NCBI RefSeq assembly: GCF_023898315.1
Contig: NC_064619.1
Span: forward strand, 340,243,650-340,307,649
From: Schistocerca nitens
Lineage: Eukaryota > Arthropoda > Insecta > Orthoptera > Acrididae
Direction: 5' to 3'
Length of the DNA stretch: 64,000 nucleotides
Part shown: in pieces, positions 34,619 through 47,035 of the stretch
Layout of the letters: the number at the start of each line of letters is the position of its first letter
How positions within the stretch are numbered: the first letter of the stretch is position 1
Notes under the pieces: generated by a model
Databases searched by the model: none
The model's input: only the letters and a program-made list of their open reading frames with translations
Told to the model about the DNA's origin: nothing
Position numbers and translations under genes: made by a program

Positions 34619-35265
34619 CTATATTGTTCATAGTAGCCTTCCCACATTTCTACTTCTTTCATATTCCTACTTTGTTATTTATTATTAGACCTACTGCTGC
34701 ATTATGCTAATTTGATTTTGTGTTAGTGACCCTGTACTCACCTGATCATAATTCTGTTCTTCCTGTTGCCACACTTCCATAACTTCCACTATATCTAACT
34801 TCAACTTATCCCCTTCTCTTTTAAAATTGACTAGCCAGTCTTCCCGACTAAGGGATCCAACATTCCACACACACCCATGGGACACCAGTTTTGTTTTTCA
34901 TGATGGAAACATCCTCCTGCGAGGAGTCCCCACACGGACACCTTAATGGTGGCTAATTTACCTCATGAATATTTTACTAAAAAAGCTGTCATTATAAATA
35001 AGCCACACAGTAGAGCTGCATGTCCTTGGGAAATGTGATGGTTGTAGTTTCCCCTTGTTTTCAAGTTTGCTTACCAACACAGTGACGTCAAGCTGATTAA
35101 TGTTACAATGTTAGATCAGTTAATCATCTAGACCGTGCTCATCCAACTGCTGGAAAGGCTGCTGCCATTCTCCAGGAATAATATATTGGCCTAGCTATTT
35201 GCACTGTCGAGGAATGCAAGTCACTCTGCTACATCAAGCTCAATGGTTCATGGGGGAGGGGGGGG

Positions 35266-36330
35266 AGCAGTGGGGGCGGGACTGAAGTATGTATCTAAAG
35301 TCAGTGATAGAATGCTCATGTCTCAAGAGCCCATGTAAATTAACTGGACGCATGGTGAATTAACACTAACTCATGTGGATTAAATTTGACCATATTCAGT
35401 GATTTTGCATATTTTACTTCAACTTGAATTATATGGCTTGATGGCCCAATGGTGAAGTGTCAGACTACTGATCTAGACGTCTTGGGTTTCCTCCCCAGTC
35501 AGCCCTTGGATTTTAATCTGTCACTTATCATTATTTTACCATGGCAATGTTTTTAATATGAAAACTGCTGAGTTGCAACATGATGCAGGGACCATGTTCA
35601 ACTGTAGGTCCATCAATAACTGACTGGATAAGGCAACAACATACCACCTTCAATAGGACCATGCCTATAAAGCACTGTGCTTCCCAAACAAGCCTTCAGG
35701 TTGATGACAGCTTTACCTTAATTTTTTTACAAAATTCAGTCAAAGCTGAATATGAAAACCTGAATTTTTTTAATGCTGTTTTCTTATAATCATTAATTTT
35801 ACTAAACCATAATAGTGTCAAATTATCACAAGGAGTATGTTTCTGCTTTATTATTACAATAATTATTATTATCATTTGTTGTAATTATCAAAATTGCAGA
35901 AAATTTGTTGCACTCAACCTTCTGCCACCTGTGAGGTTACACTGCTCATCTAGAAGGTTCTCAGAATGATTTTTCCAGTGTATACCAGTACAATCTCCAA
36001 GTAATTGAAAGTACTATGTCCTGGCTGGCTTGACAATTTTCTCTGTAAATGTGGAATCTGCTATACAAACTATAGGATGGTTCTTGTTGCCACTGTGCAT
36101 TGCACACTTCACTATTAAACAATGAAGAAATGTGTAGCAATTATGTGGGAAACTCACATTAGAAATATGTGAAATCATGAAGAGTGTGTACTGGGATGAC
36201 TGTGTCTGAGCAGTCCACAAAAATTGGCAAGGGCTCGGAGTTACTGGATGATGTCCCAAGGACTGAAGATCTTTTCATGAGGAAGCTTGTGCAATATGTG
36301 CAGGATTTTCTCCAGGATAAACTATGTTTG
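35266..36330. other. Hs2st intron 3, mostly unassigned
   Basis: AT-rich. A segment at 35425-35500 with TGGCCCAATGG and TTGGGTTTCCTC vaguely recalls a degraded tRNA-like SINE head but is too decayed to call. Nothing else recognised. Confidence 0.4.
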
Positions 36331-36339
36331 ACAAGTTGA

Positions 36340-36700
36340 ATGACAGCAGAGTAGTCACATATTAAGAAAACTGTTGTTCACACAAATCAAGCTGGATGAT
36401 CTGGGGAAGCAACAGTGAGTGCAATATTTGTAGCAAAGTTTCTCACCTAAGAGCAGAAGAAGCCGCAAATTGATGCTAACGCAAATTTTATTGAAATAGT
36501 GCAGGCCATTTCTAGTTTCCTAATATTCATCAACATTAGCAACAAAACATGGGCAAGAGCTGCTAAATGAAAGGTCAAAACAATGTTTATTATGCTCTTC
36601 AGCTGCTAGAGCATGACTCACCAAGAATTTGTGCCTGTAGGGCATATTTTAATGGCAAATGGTAAACAAAACCGAAATGGAACACCTAATAAAGAATCGG
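36340..36700 (+). pseudogene. Degraded mariner-type transposase fragment
   Basis: Plus-strand translation in broken frames gives EQKKPQIDANANFIEIV, then NKTWARAAK, KVKTMFIMLF and MTHQEFVPVG in the same order and spacing as the EQK..R, DE(S/T)W, K-MLI-FFD and HxEFVP blocks of mariner transposases. The first catalytic Asp block is replaced (NKTW). Several stops interrupt it. No inverted ends were found. Confidence 0.55.
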
Positions 36701-36899
36701 ATTAATTGCTATCTTCACTTAAGCAAGGTATGGTTTCTAAATGTGGTAACAGGAACCCTTGGTGGAATACACATAATGAAAGTAGTAAATGTAACAAGTT
36801 GCTGGATGGTTAAGCCACTGATGCTTACACAAAAAAGGTGAAAATGCTGCTAAGAACTCACATGCACACACGCACCTGCAGAGCAATAAAGTGTCCTGG

Positions 36900-37320
36900 C
36901 TGACTACACTGTGTAGTCATTTCAGCTTGATGAGAATGGGGAGGGGGCTGTATCATATTGACTGGGAAAGGGGAGAAGGGAAGCTGGCAGTGGGAGGAAG
37001 GGTTGAAGGTTGCTGAAGACTGGGAGAGAGAGGCAGCAAGTGCATGCGATAGGAATGTGGTGCCAATGAGCTTGATTTGGTGCAGGCAGGGGGAGTTACA
37101 TGTAGAGCAGAATGACATCCACAAATGAAATGGGAGAGGTAAATAGACCAGAACAAGAGAGACTGCAGAGGGGAGAGTGTGAATGTAAAATGAGTGTTGT
37201 GGGGGTCATGGGGACTGTTGGAGGGGTGGTGGGATGGAGGCACGGATGGAGGGTAGTGGAGACAAGACAGGAAGATTTGAGGGATTAAAGGATTAGCTGT
37301 AAGGACGATTCCCATCTACA
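36900..37320 (-). repeat. C/T-rich dispersed repeat (copy 1)
   Basis: On the minus strand this is a strongly C- and T-rich, purine-poor stretch containing GATGGGAATCGTCCTTACAG near its start. A related stretch lies in the opposite orientation at about 47040-47560 (GATGGGAATTATAGG... then CCTTCACTACCATAATCC). I associate the type with the 3' part of a grasshopper interspersed repeat, but the family is unnamed here. Confidence 0.55.
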
Positions 37321-37377
37321 TAGCTTATAGACACTGGTGTGTGTGGTAGAGGGGGATGGGGTGGGAAGTGGTGGGAG

Positions 37378-37490
37378 GAGTGTTAAAATGCTGGACTCAA
37401 ATTCAGGAGGAAGATGGTTCAAATCCTGTTCAGGCTAGCCAGATTTAGGTTTCCCATGATGTCTCTAAATTGTTAAGGGTGCGCTGACTG
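37378..37490 (+). mobile_element. Relic of the GAGCGAGGTGGCGCAGTGG-type SINE
   Basis: TGCTGGACTCAAATTCAGGAGG, then GGTTCAAATCCTG and CCAGATTTAGGTTTCCC, match in order the SINE at 52627-52867 (CTGGACTCGCATTCGGGAGG, GGTTCAATCCC, CTGATTTAGGTTTACC). The head is damaged and no duplication is visible. Confidence 0.65.
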
Positions 37491-38049
37491 TTCTTTTGGG
37501 GATACAAGTAGCAGTACATAAGTAATAAATTAAAATGTTTTGCCTAATGCTAATGTCTAAATAGAAGAATAACAAAAATTTAGTAAGTGATAAACTTTCT
37601 CCCTTTCATTATTTTGTGGAAATTGTCAGCAAGAAAAAGTTTCTAAAAGGTTTGAAATTAAGGTTTGTTGGAAGTTGTTACATACTCGTATTCTCAAACA
37701 CTGGAAGAATATAGTCCGGGTAATCTGCACGCAGCAAGTTAGACTGTATCAACACATATAAACAGTTTTTAACTTTAATCTTGTCTTACTGGGTTAAACC
37801 TTTAACATAAAGTTATACTTCTTAATGAAGAAATCACAACAGAATTTTAAATTTGGTCAATAATTATATGAAATACTGAAAATAAAATTTTTGTTGCTCC
37901 TTGAAGCTGTAGATAGAAACCTTCAACTCCGGCCACTTGATCGATTTAGCTTAATAGTATTTATTTGTGCACAGCTGGGACAGTTCAAAGAAGGCCGAAT
38001 GCCATGGCACTACAAATTAGTGCAGCAGCTTAACTGACTACATAATTTC

Positions 38050-38410
38050 ATGACAGGAGCAAATGGGTATGGGGGACTGACAGTTAGGTGCAAGAGATGT
38101 TGCCGCCACAGCAGGAATTTCAATGGGAACTGTGCACACCATCCTACAAGAAAAACTGAAAATGGAAGATGCATGAAGTATCTTCAAAATGGGGCTCTGA
38201 TAAACAAACACAAGTCAGAACAGTTGGTAATTAATCAGGCGATGTTGACATGTGATGGCATGGACTACCCTTTCTGCTTATCAACTGTCACAAAGGATGA
38301 GACATGCATATTGCTTTTGAACTCTGAGACAAGAGGTAGTAGACACAATGTAAAAACCCGGTGACTCACCAAAGAAATTTTAAGTTACTGCTAGTGCAGA
38401 GCAACTGACG
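38050..38410 (+). pseudogene. Degraded mariner-superfamily transposase fragment
   Basis: Plus strand, changing frames: DVAATAGISMGTVHTILQEK (helix-turn-helix end), then INQAMLTCDGMDYPFCLSTV and TKDETCILLLNSETR. The latter correspond to the linker and the first catalytic block (usually ..DETW). A PKKF.VTASAEQL piece follows near 38370-38405. The Trp of DETW is Cys here. Stops lie between the pieces. Confidence 0.65.
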
Positions 38411-39303
38411 GGCACTCCTGACAGACATTTCTTCATATAAATCACTTTAGAATAGTGAGTCAGCTCCCATGATCTCTGTTTTTTTTTTCCAATGATAAAT
38501 TTTTTTTCTCCATAGTATCCAGTTTTCTAGTTGGAACACACAATAACATCAGTGGATTTTCAATGGGAAAAACAGATCAAAAGAGGTATTTGCAGGTGTT
38601 ATGAAATCTTGTTGTCAACATTGTGAAGATGTGTTTTTGTGTACAGAGAACTATCCACAAAAAGTGGACAAGTTTAAACTAATTGGTATAGATAGTTTCT
38701 GGAGGAAAAATTTATGGGACCAAATAACTTGAAGGTATATCACACAAAACATTTTAGGAAGGAAGGTTAAACTTCCAACAGGGGCATTAGAAATCAGCTC
38801 TTGATTCATTTGGAGAAGGAGGGTGGAAGGAAGTGAGTATGGGTTCTGACAGCCATCTGAAGTAACTTACGAAAGAAATAGACAAGCCTGGGAGGAATAT
38901 GAAACCAACTCCTATTCAATGATAGTCAAGTATAACAGCCAGTATGCCATCTCACTTGTTAGGGAATTTTCACTGTGTAATTACTGATACTGTATGCAGT
39001 TTCTCTTCTGCTATATACAATGATAGGGCATTCACAAACTGTACACAGTATTTGATCACAGAAGCCAGACAAGTAATTAACAGTGCAAAACAGAGATTAG
39101 ATATACAGAAACAAAGTGAGAATTTCTACAGAATGCAAATCTGATACCAACAAATATGTACACCCCCAAAAAACTGAAGATACTATGCATTCAACTATAA
39201 ACATAAAATAAAAAGTACCTGATGTGAGAAACAACAAAGATTTTTCAGTACACATAGCAATATGTAATAATTATGTAAGACAATAGCACATAAAACTAAT
39301 TAC
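38411..39303. other. Hs2st intron 3, right end, no feature seen
   Basis: AT-rich sequence adjoining the exon 3 donor. Short open frames show no family signature. Confidence 0.5.
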
Positions 39304-39389
39304 CTTCCAAAATCTAAAAAGGCCATGTGACCATGATAAAATGCTGGCTTTATACTATTCCAGTATGAAATATTTTGCACAAACTGCAA
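39304..39389 (-). CDS. Hs2st: Hs2st coding exon 3
   Basis: 86 nt bounded by acceptor CCTTTACAG (before 39389) and donor GTAATTAG (after 39304). It encodes LQFVQNISYWNSIKPAFYHG and then HMAFLDFG plus two bases of the next codon. It matches the vertebrate HS2ST1 stretch around the catalytic site. Both histidines of YHGH, the second being the proposed catalytic base in the family, are present. The N-glycosylation sequon (NIS here, NIT in vertebrates) is conserved. Phase is 0 at the start and 2 at the end, fitting exons 2 and 4 exactly. The exon is flanked by 21.2-kb and 10.6-kb introns. Confidence 0.94.
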
Positions 39390-40155
39390 CTGTAAAGGAA
39401 GAAGAAAAACGTGTAAATATAAACAGGAATTGTCCACAAAGTGGCATACAAGCTGTAGGATAGAAACAGATATAATTACATTCTACAGTCTATTTATTTA
39501 GTTCTCTCTCTCTCTTTTCCCTAAATAAATAACTTATTTTCTCACAAAAAGTAAACATATTCAATTTCTTTGTATTGTAGTTATTATGATGGAAAATGTA
39601 CAAAAGTTTTTTCAAATGAAGTTCTCTTAGGATTTGTTCCAATGTATTTATGGAAACTGGTAGCTCCAAATGTTCGGTACATTACAAATGTCTTAATAAT
39701 ATTCCAAAATTATTTCTGCTACAACTAATAAAACACACAGACATTTCATGATAGTCTATATGCATAAATAGTCACAGATTGATGTACCATTCACACAAGA
39801 TAAGATATTTGGCTTTTTACTTAAGAATTGAGCTGCATTTTAGTAAGTAATATTCACAATTGTCTTTATATTCATTTATGGATGTGTGTAGTCTTCAACC
39901 TGCTCCAGTCCTGTGAAAACAGAAAGTCGGACACATGTTCATAGGACTTTTTCAGTTTATTTTCAGATGTTGAATCACCTCACATATCATGTGACATTTC
40001 TCCTGAATCATCCAGTATATGAGGCTGAGATTTAAATCACAGAAGACTAGGTATAAGAGATAATAGTCATAAGTTAGATAAAATTTTTGTGTACGTAGCT
40101 TCCAGATCCTATTAGAACAGTATGAATTTTACTACGACTATCTTAACTGAAATCA
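39390..40155. other. Hs2st intron 2, left part, no feature seen
   Basis: AT-rich with a short (TC)n near 39504-39515. No coding or repeat structure recognised. Confidence 0.5.
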
Positions 40156-40911
40156 CGAGGGTTGGAACTTCACTAGTGGCAACTATTTATTCACAATCAA
40201 AACAAAAAGAGTTACATGTTTGCACCTGTTACTGTCCTTCAAGGTAATAACCAGTGTTGTGTAGAACCCATTGCCAGCGATGTGGAAGGTGTAGTATACC
40301 ATTAGGAGATCCTGTTTTGTTGATGGTGCGAATGGAGCGATCTACTGCCTGTCAAATCTCTGGAGCAGTTCTGAAGTCATGCGGAACCCACCGTGATGCA
40401 ATTTTTCGCATGCCCAGGCGTTCCTACAGGATGCGAAGCACAGTCGTATGCACTAATCCAGTTTCATGGGCAAGCTCATGAATCGTATGGCGTCTATCAC
40501 TGTCCACTAACGCGGCAACAGCATGCACTTCTTCTTCGGAGATGCTAGGATGGCCTGCCCGATGCATGTCTGCCATAGTTTGCTGACCTTCGTTGAAGGC
40601 TCTTACCGAATGTGCCACTGTTCTGCATGGCAATGCCAGTTCCCCGCATGCCTCTTGAAGACCTTGATGACACTGTCATGCTGTACGACCTCTGGTACAT
40701 TCAATCTTGATCCATCTCCATTGTTCCTGTTTCAAAAACATAGTGACACTGTTACATTTGACTACTCGCTCACAAGAGACTGTGCTTCCCTCGATTGTGC
40801 ACATGCCAGTGACGTGGGATGGGTGAGTCCATTTGCTTGGAGGTAAGGTAGGTAGTAGATTCCATTGCGTAGTATCTCCACAGCAGTGTTGCCACTATTT
40901 AAGTTACAATG
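40156..40911 (-). mobile_element. Internally deleted mariner-like element
   Basis: Imperfect inverted ends: GGAACTTCACTAGTGGCAAC on the left (about 40163) and the complement of GTTGCCACTATTTAAGTTAC on the right (about 40889-40908). The minus strand at 40424-40633 encodes the N-terminal paired helix-turn-helix region (CRTVAHSVRAFNEGQQT, GHPSISEEEVHAVAALVDSD, RHTIHELAHETGLVHTTVLR). A following LGMRKIASRWVPHD sits in another frame. The catalytic domain with the Asp triad is missing, so the sequence jumps from the linker to the left end. Confidence 0.82.
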
Positions 40912-41289
40912 TACATACTTTTCATGTATAATTTACATAATGTTTTCTGGAAATAATTATTTATATAAAGATTTATGCACCTAATAATTAATCATGAAAG
41001 TTGCAAATTTTGACAATATAAAAATTATCAGCATCCTGTCCTTGTATAACTGTCGATTGAATTACACTGTTCTACAAAAAAAACTTTTTTTCTATTTCTG
41101 ATAAAAAATATTGTGATCCTAGTTGTATTTTGAGTGCTGAATTGAAAACTGTTTTTGGTTTTTTTCTGGAGTAATCGCAATTTTATTTCTCTTTTCAGTT
41201 CCTGATATAGTGCAGCAAACGTGAGGTGAAATTCGACAAACAAATGCACATCTTTATGATGTTATAAGTTCATCACATTAATGGAGGGT
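40912..41289. other. Hs2st intron 2, no feature seen
   Basis: AT-rich spacer between the mariner-like element and the pseudogene at 41290. No signature found. Confidence 0.5.
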
Positions 41290-43050
41290 GGGATCTAACA
41301 TATAACACAGTAACCTTTGTGTATACACATTAAAGCATTTATTTGACATGAGAAATTACAGAAAATTGACAAACAATGAGCCACTGCATTGTAATGCACA
41401 TCACTTTTTTCTCTTGTTTGTGAATCTTTCTTCTCTCGAATGATATTCCAGCAATAATCTGCTAACATAGAAGGTACCCACTTCCCTTCATAGCGCCTTT
41501 CTATGGTAGAAATGTCTTTATGGAATCTTTCCCCATGTTCATCCGATACGTCACTACAACTCTCTGTGAAGTAGTCCAGATGAGAGTCCATCATATGTAC
41601 CTTCAAAGACATATTGCACCCCAAATCCTGATATGCTTTGATCATATCCTCACCATTGCTTTGTAGTTAGTAGCTCTTCTTCTTCCAAGGAAGTTTTCTG
41701 ACACCATCTTGAAACAGTCCCATACGGTGTTTTCTTTATCAGTTAAACATGCTTCAAAATTTGCATCTTTCTGCAGCTCCCTGATTTGTGGGCCCACACA
41801 TACATCTTCCTTTATTTTTGCAGCTGAAAGATGGGGGAATTTGGTAGCTAGATATGCAAACCGACAGCCTGTTGGATCCATGGCCTTCACGAATTGTTTC
41901 ATCAGGCGAAGTTTGATGTGAAGTGGTGGAAGTAGTATATATTCAGGAGCTACCAGACTTTCACGTTGTACATTCTTTTCGCCAACTTTCCATCTTCGCC
42001 TAGGCCATTTTGTTTTCACGTAGTCAGAATTTCGGTCTCGACTATCTCACTCGCAAAGAAAACAGGCATACTTTGTGTAGCCTTGTTGCATTCCCAGTAC
42101 CATAGCAATTACCTTGAAATCTGCACATATTTTCCATTTGTGTTCATTGTATTTTAATGAATTTAGCTCCTTTGTACGAATTCGTAATTCTCTTTTGTCA
42201 AACTAGCGTAAGCTACTGGAACAGAGGGTATTTTATTTCTGTTGTGGAGCAAAACACCCTTCAGACTTGTTTTCGGTGCATCTATGAAAAGTCTCCACTC
42301 CTGTGAAATATAAGTGAAGTTCAGCACTTTCATCAGGCCAGCAACGTCTTTGCAAAATGTCAGTGCTTCATCAGTTGAAAAATAAGAAATAAAGGCATGT
42401 TCTCTGTGCCTGAACACACTGATTTTGGTACTTTGGTGCAGTAGATTATACTCTTGTTATCTTGAACCAAGCAGCTGCGCCTTTTGTTTACTTAGTCCTA
42501 GATCACGTACTAAATCATTTAAATCTGCCTGTGTTAACAAATGTGGCGATGACTCACTTGTGCAGTGATATAAAGAATCATCATCTGTGATTTCTTCAGT
42601 ACTACTTATTTGACTGTCACTCGGAATTTGACCTCGGGCTCTTGAAGGTACTGGAAGGTTGTCGGAACGCTGCACTGGCATTCTCGCTGAAGGCAGATCT
42701 GGATAAACAATGTGCCTCTTCGACTTTTTGTTCGTAAAACCCTGAATTTTTGTTAGACAGAAATAACAATCAGTAACATGGTCCTTAGGCTCCCTCCACA
42801 CCTTGGGAACAGCAAACAACGCCACATTCTCTTAACCTTTCCACCACTGAATTAGTTTGCAGTAACATGTAGCACAACAGAAATGTGGTGCCCATACTTT
42901 ATCTTGATCTCCCACCTCTACTCCAAAGTAATGTTTGTATGCTTTCTTTATGACTGAAGAAATTTTCTTCCTATTTCTGGCAAAAGTGAACTTCCCACAG
43001 ATGTAGCAGAAGTAGTCCGGCTTATATGAACATCCACGACGATGTGGCAT
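41290..43050 (-). pseudogene. Broken copy of an unnamed multicopy arthropod protein family
   Basis: A continuous minus-strand homology, intronless, reads in order: an N-terminal zinc-binding region (FCYICGKF, APHFCCATCYCKL), [18 protein letters not shown], an acidic/Ser-rich linker, CKDVAGLMKVLNFTYISQEW then RLFIDAPKTSLKGVLLHN. Next come CADFKVIAMVLGMQQGYTKY then ACFLC, LLPPLHIKLRLMKQFVKAMD, CVGPQIRELQKD, and CNMSLKVHMMDSHLDYF with SDEHGERFHKDISTIERRY at the end. I recognise this arrangement from uncharacterised multicopy arthropod proteins and do not know its function. A transposon origin is possible. Lesions are in-frame stops after QWWKG (about 42830), LLGSR (about 42470) and CFLCE (about 42050), and frameshifts near 42175 and 41648. 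No inverted ends or poly(A) were identified. Confidence 0.78.
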
Positions 43051-44935
43051 TTGTGCAAATTTAAAAATACCACTCTGGTAATACACCTGTATTAAATTAA
43101 TAGTAGGGAACTAGAGGAACGCTGATGTGTAAAAACAAGCAGTCGTTTTACCTTCAGCACCAGGCTCAATCAGTTTATACACAGGAACTAAAAGATTCAA
43201 CAGTGCTTGGAAATATGACACACAGTTACTTGTCAGCCAAAACACCCACTCGTTAAGACTGACACAAATTGCGGCTAACACCACTGTTGTAAACTCGATG
43301 CACCTGCCCCTAGGAGGAGTGAAGCTTAACTGCCGAGCCAGCGACCGGCTGTTGCCATTCGAGTTAATGAGATGTTTCAGGTGGTCTTAATGACATAGGT
43401 ATGGCGGGGGATAACCTAATGATGTCTGATTCTTCCCACCTGCTGTTGCACAAGAAATTATCACGTTCTATCACTATTGGATACGGCAACATACCCGTAT
43501 TTCTCTACAAAGTCTCTGTGTATGCCTTAAATTGTGAATATACATATATATACATATTACATAAAAAGTATCCCTGACAACGATATTTTGTTTACATATT
43601 TGAATTTCCCATGGTAAAATGGTCTAGAAGCACAAACTTTAATATCAGAAATAGAGCCCATGTCAAACAGTGTTATCAATGATAAAATAAGAAAAATTAA
43701 AAATGAAAACAGAAATTTTTGTTTACATGAAAACTAAAGCATCATAATATTAATTTCACTGTAAAGTGGTTTTTGACTCATTTACATTAACAACTGTAGT
43801 TACTAATTTTCATTTTTCAAGATCGATGTTGCTAAATGGATTGTCATAAAAAAATAAAACCATATTATCAGAAAAATAGTGGTTTGGTAATCAAATATAT
43901 GCAAAATTATCTTTAGATGCGAATTATATAATTTAAGTATAAAAAGTAACTCAAGTCAGGTCGAAGTTTAAGGTTAATTACAATGTTGAACTAAAATTTC
44001 TTATTCACACACACTTTCTCATGATATTATTAGGTGTCTCACCCACCTGCGTGCAATTTTCCACATTTTCCCCTGATAGGGGTAACTTATATTTGTTGTA
44101 TAACATTTTGCATCTCAAATTTCACTAATTTGCTTCCCAAATTGGATTAGTTCAATTTGGATGATCATGGACTTTTCGCTAACAAAGACTTATCATTTTT
44201 CATAAGAAGTTAAATTTATGAAGTGTTCATTCTCTCATAACATCATTCACTGAAAACTATCTGTCTGTGTAATATTGCCCTTGATACCACTAGTAACTGA
44301 TGTTTATTTTTAATTATTATTCTGCAAATTTGATTTTAAATACTATGTGACACTTCTTTTGAGAGAGATATTTGTTATCAAAAGCTGAGTTATATGGTAC
44401 TCCATATGAATGACAGCTTTCTGACTCTTTCCATATTTTGAGTGATGAAGTCTATAACTATGTGACATAGAGAATAAATTACTTCCCCTTTTTAGTATGC
44501 ATTTGCTAATCATCTGAGTTACATTCTTCTCTGTAGTGACTCATAGACTGAGGGAGTATACACTACTTTTGACGACCTGATTATCAGACAGGGATGTCAA
44601 GCTTGGTAGCACCGTTGGAGCTATTAGAGAGAAGTACACTATTTGCTGCTCAGTAATGTGTTTCAGCCTTTCTCTCCTTTTCATTTCACACTCATCAATA
44701 ACAACATAAATACAAACTACACTATACAGACAGAATCGCCCACAAGGTGCAGATACACATGTGATATCAAATATTAGGTCAGATGAAGGCAAAGACATGT
44801 CCCATCTCTGCTGAGATCTAGCCTGGGGCAGCAACACGGCATTCCTGCATTGCTCACAGATTGAGTATGTAACTAGCTTTGACATTTTTTGCTGCATCTG
44901 GAATAATATTCCAAAGAAATTACTGGAAAACATGT
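43051..44935. other. Hs2st intron 2, no feature seen
   Basis: AT-rich DNA. A 130-codon open frame at 44541-44933 (minus) has no family signature and is not called. Confidence 0.45.
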
Positions 44936-45830
44936 CATGGATGGTGAGTATTCATGAAAGACAAAGAAGCATGATGGGAGTGCTCTTGTCCTCTATATAT
45001 GTAAACGACCTGCCGGATAGGTGGGCATCAATGTGTGACTGTTTGCTGATGAGATCGTAGTTTATGGGAAGTGTTGTCACTGAGTATCTACAGGCAGATT
45101 TAGGCAGAATTTATATTTGGTGTGGCAGTTTGTTTCAAATGTAGAAAAATGTAAGTTAATGCAGACAAATACGAAAAACAATAATGTAAAGTTCAAATAC
45201 AGTATTAGCAGGGTGCTGCTCCACACAATCAAGTTGATTAAATATTTAGACAAAAATGATGCAAGATGGTGAAGGGGAGGCAACTGGCAAACTTTGGTTT
45301 ATTACGAGAATTCTAGGAAGGTGCAGCTCATCTAAAAAGGAGACAGCATATAGGGAGCATAGTGAGACCTGTTCTTGAGTACTGCTCAACTGTTTGTGGA
45401 GGGCAGATTAAATGAAGATGTCAAAGCAATTCAGACACACACTGCTAGATTTGTTACCAGTAGATCAGAGCAACAAGAGTTATTATAGAAATGTGCCATG
45501 AACTCAAATGGGAGTCACTGGAAAGAAGACAATATTCTTCTCACAAAATACTGTTGAGAAAATTGAGAGAATTTGTGGCTGACTGCACAATGATCTTACG
45601 ACCTTTCCACATTTGTTGACAGGATCGAAAAGACAAGGCAAGAGAAATTTGGGTTCATATGGAGGCATCCAGTCAGTCAGTTTTCTCTCGCTCCATCTAC
45701 AAGTGGAACAGGAAAGGGAATGGCTAGTAGTGGTACAAGGTCCTTACAGCAGGCACAGTATGGTGGTTTGCACAGTGGGCCTATGCATTATTCTTATATT
45801 GCAGAGAGTTCAGACACTGATATGCAGACA
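44936..45830 (+). mobile_element. 3' part of a CR1/Jockey-like LINE, decayed
   Basis: Plus-strand pieces: GVLLSSIYVNDLPDRW, then FADEIVVYG-like coding near 45045 (the FADD motif damaged), VEKCKLMQTNTKNNN, VRPVLEYCSTVCGG-like coding near 45370, AIQTHTARFVTS and a terminal RSIYKWNRKGNG near 45690-45720. These follow the order of the palm, thumb and C-terminal region of the abundant insect LINE family whose 3' end reads ...SGTGKGM. Numerous stops; 5' two-thirds absent. Confidence 0.75.
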
Positions 45831-47035
45831 TAATAATCACACCCCCTACAGGAACTTTTTCAACACATTCAGGATATTTACAGTAGTGTATATATTCACT
45901 GATGATGTTCTTAACATGTAACAGAAATCTTTTTCAAATCAATGATGTACCATGTTTCAAGAAGATTGATACAATTGAAAAGGGGAACAGCGAAGACCAA
46001 ATGGACAGTTCAGAGGGTAAAGTTCTCTTTAAAGTTCTGTTTAAAAAAATACTGCAACAATATTTATCAAGATATAAAAATAAAATGTTCGTCAATCGTG
46101 GAACCTACACTAGGAAAAAATCAGAGTGTCAATATAATCCCAATTCAGGAAGTTATTACTAATTTAGTGTTCTGAGAGGGCTTTTTCTTAGAGCACTGAG
46201 TCAGATGCACTGACAGTTTAGAACGGTTCGTTCTGCTATGTGAGGTTACATAAGCAATCCCAGTGCTGCCTCAGGGATTCATTTACTCATTGGTTTTTGT
46301 CAGCTGTGTGTGTCACCATCAGTGAATAAGTCAGTGCCAAGTTTCGCGATGGATTGTGTTGTGCTGCTAACTGCAACTGTGAAAGTGAGCCTCAAATGAC
46401 TATGTACAGACATCTTTTGAAGGATCGTCAGAAACATTAAGATCACATGTTATCAGAACTGGTAGAATTTGAACTTTTGTGTGAACTGCAAGTAGTTAAA
46501 TGCCTCATCTGTGTCAGCCTGGCAGTTCATGTATGCCACCCATATTCTAAATCTGATTGGTGAGTGGAGTATTATTACCTTCCACTTCTACATGAACTTA
46601 AATGTCTTTTGAATTATTCAAACAATAAGTCACAGAAAGTGATTTTATTGTTAATGGAGTATTGAGGAGATTTAGATCCTGAACTGTGCCAGCTGCTAGG
46701 ACATTATTAATATTTATCTGATCTATGAGAAAGTTATGCATGTGAAATTAAAGATTTTTCCTACAAATACTATAAACAGTGAACTTTTAATTTTTTTTGC
46801 CATCTTTTCCTCACTGCCCCAAAGTAGTGAGTAGAAATTTGTTTTCCGGCTACAGTGAGCTGAGATATGGACAAGTGAACTGCAAACTGCGAATGATACA
46901 CTTAGAGCTATTTCTGATTGCTCATTTCAGCAATTAACACGCCCTTGCCATGTGAATAAACAAACACATCTTTAAGAAAACGTGTAATAAAACCTACCAT
47001 CCCACAGATTCACTAAATTGCATGACCAGCTTGAT
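45831..47035. other. Hs2st intron 2, no feature seen
   Basis: No recognisable coding or repeat. Short open frames at 45902-46175 lack family signatures. Confidence 0.45.

Larger units (their letters stand above)
19370..35265 (-). mobile_element. Old RTE LINE relic, host of the nested cluster
   Basis: Diverged RTE sequence is present in collinear order as blocks at 19370-20057 (C-terminal part), 21244-22017 and 33238-35265 (middle ORF, endonuclease, 5' leader). Across 22017/33238 the match to the young copy continues at the same place (young 27770-27790), so the sequence between them is a later insertion. The 5' end lies at the G-rich run near 35252-35265. The 3' tail is missing. Block 1 also carries extra sequence at about 19810-19985. 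Many indels and substitutions; no frame survives. Confidence 0.82.

Noticed and set aside
35425..35500. Possible tRNA-like SINE head
   Set aside because: A-box-like text is present but the B box is poor, and no tail or duplication is visible.
44541..44933. 130-codon open frame on the minus strand in Hs2st intron 2
   Set aside because: No recognisable domain, adjacent to a LINE relic on the other strand. Treated as chance.
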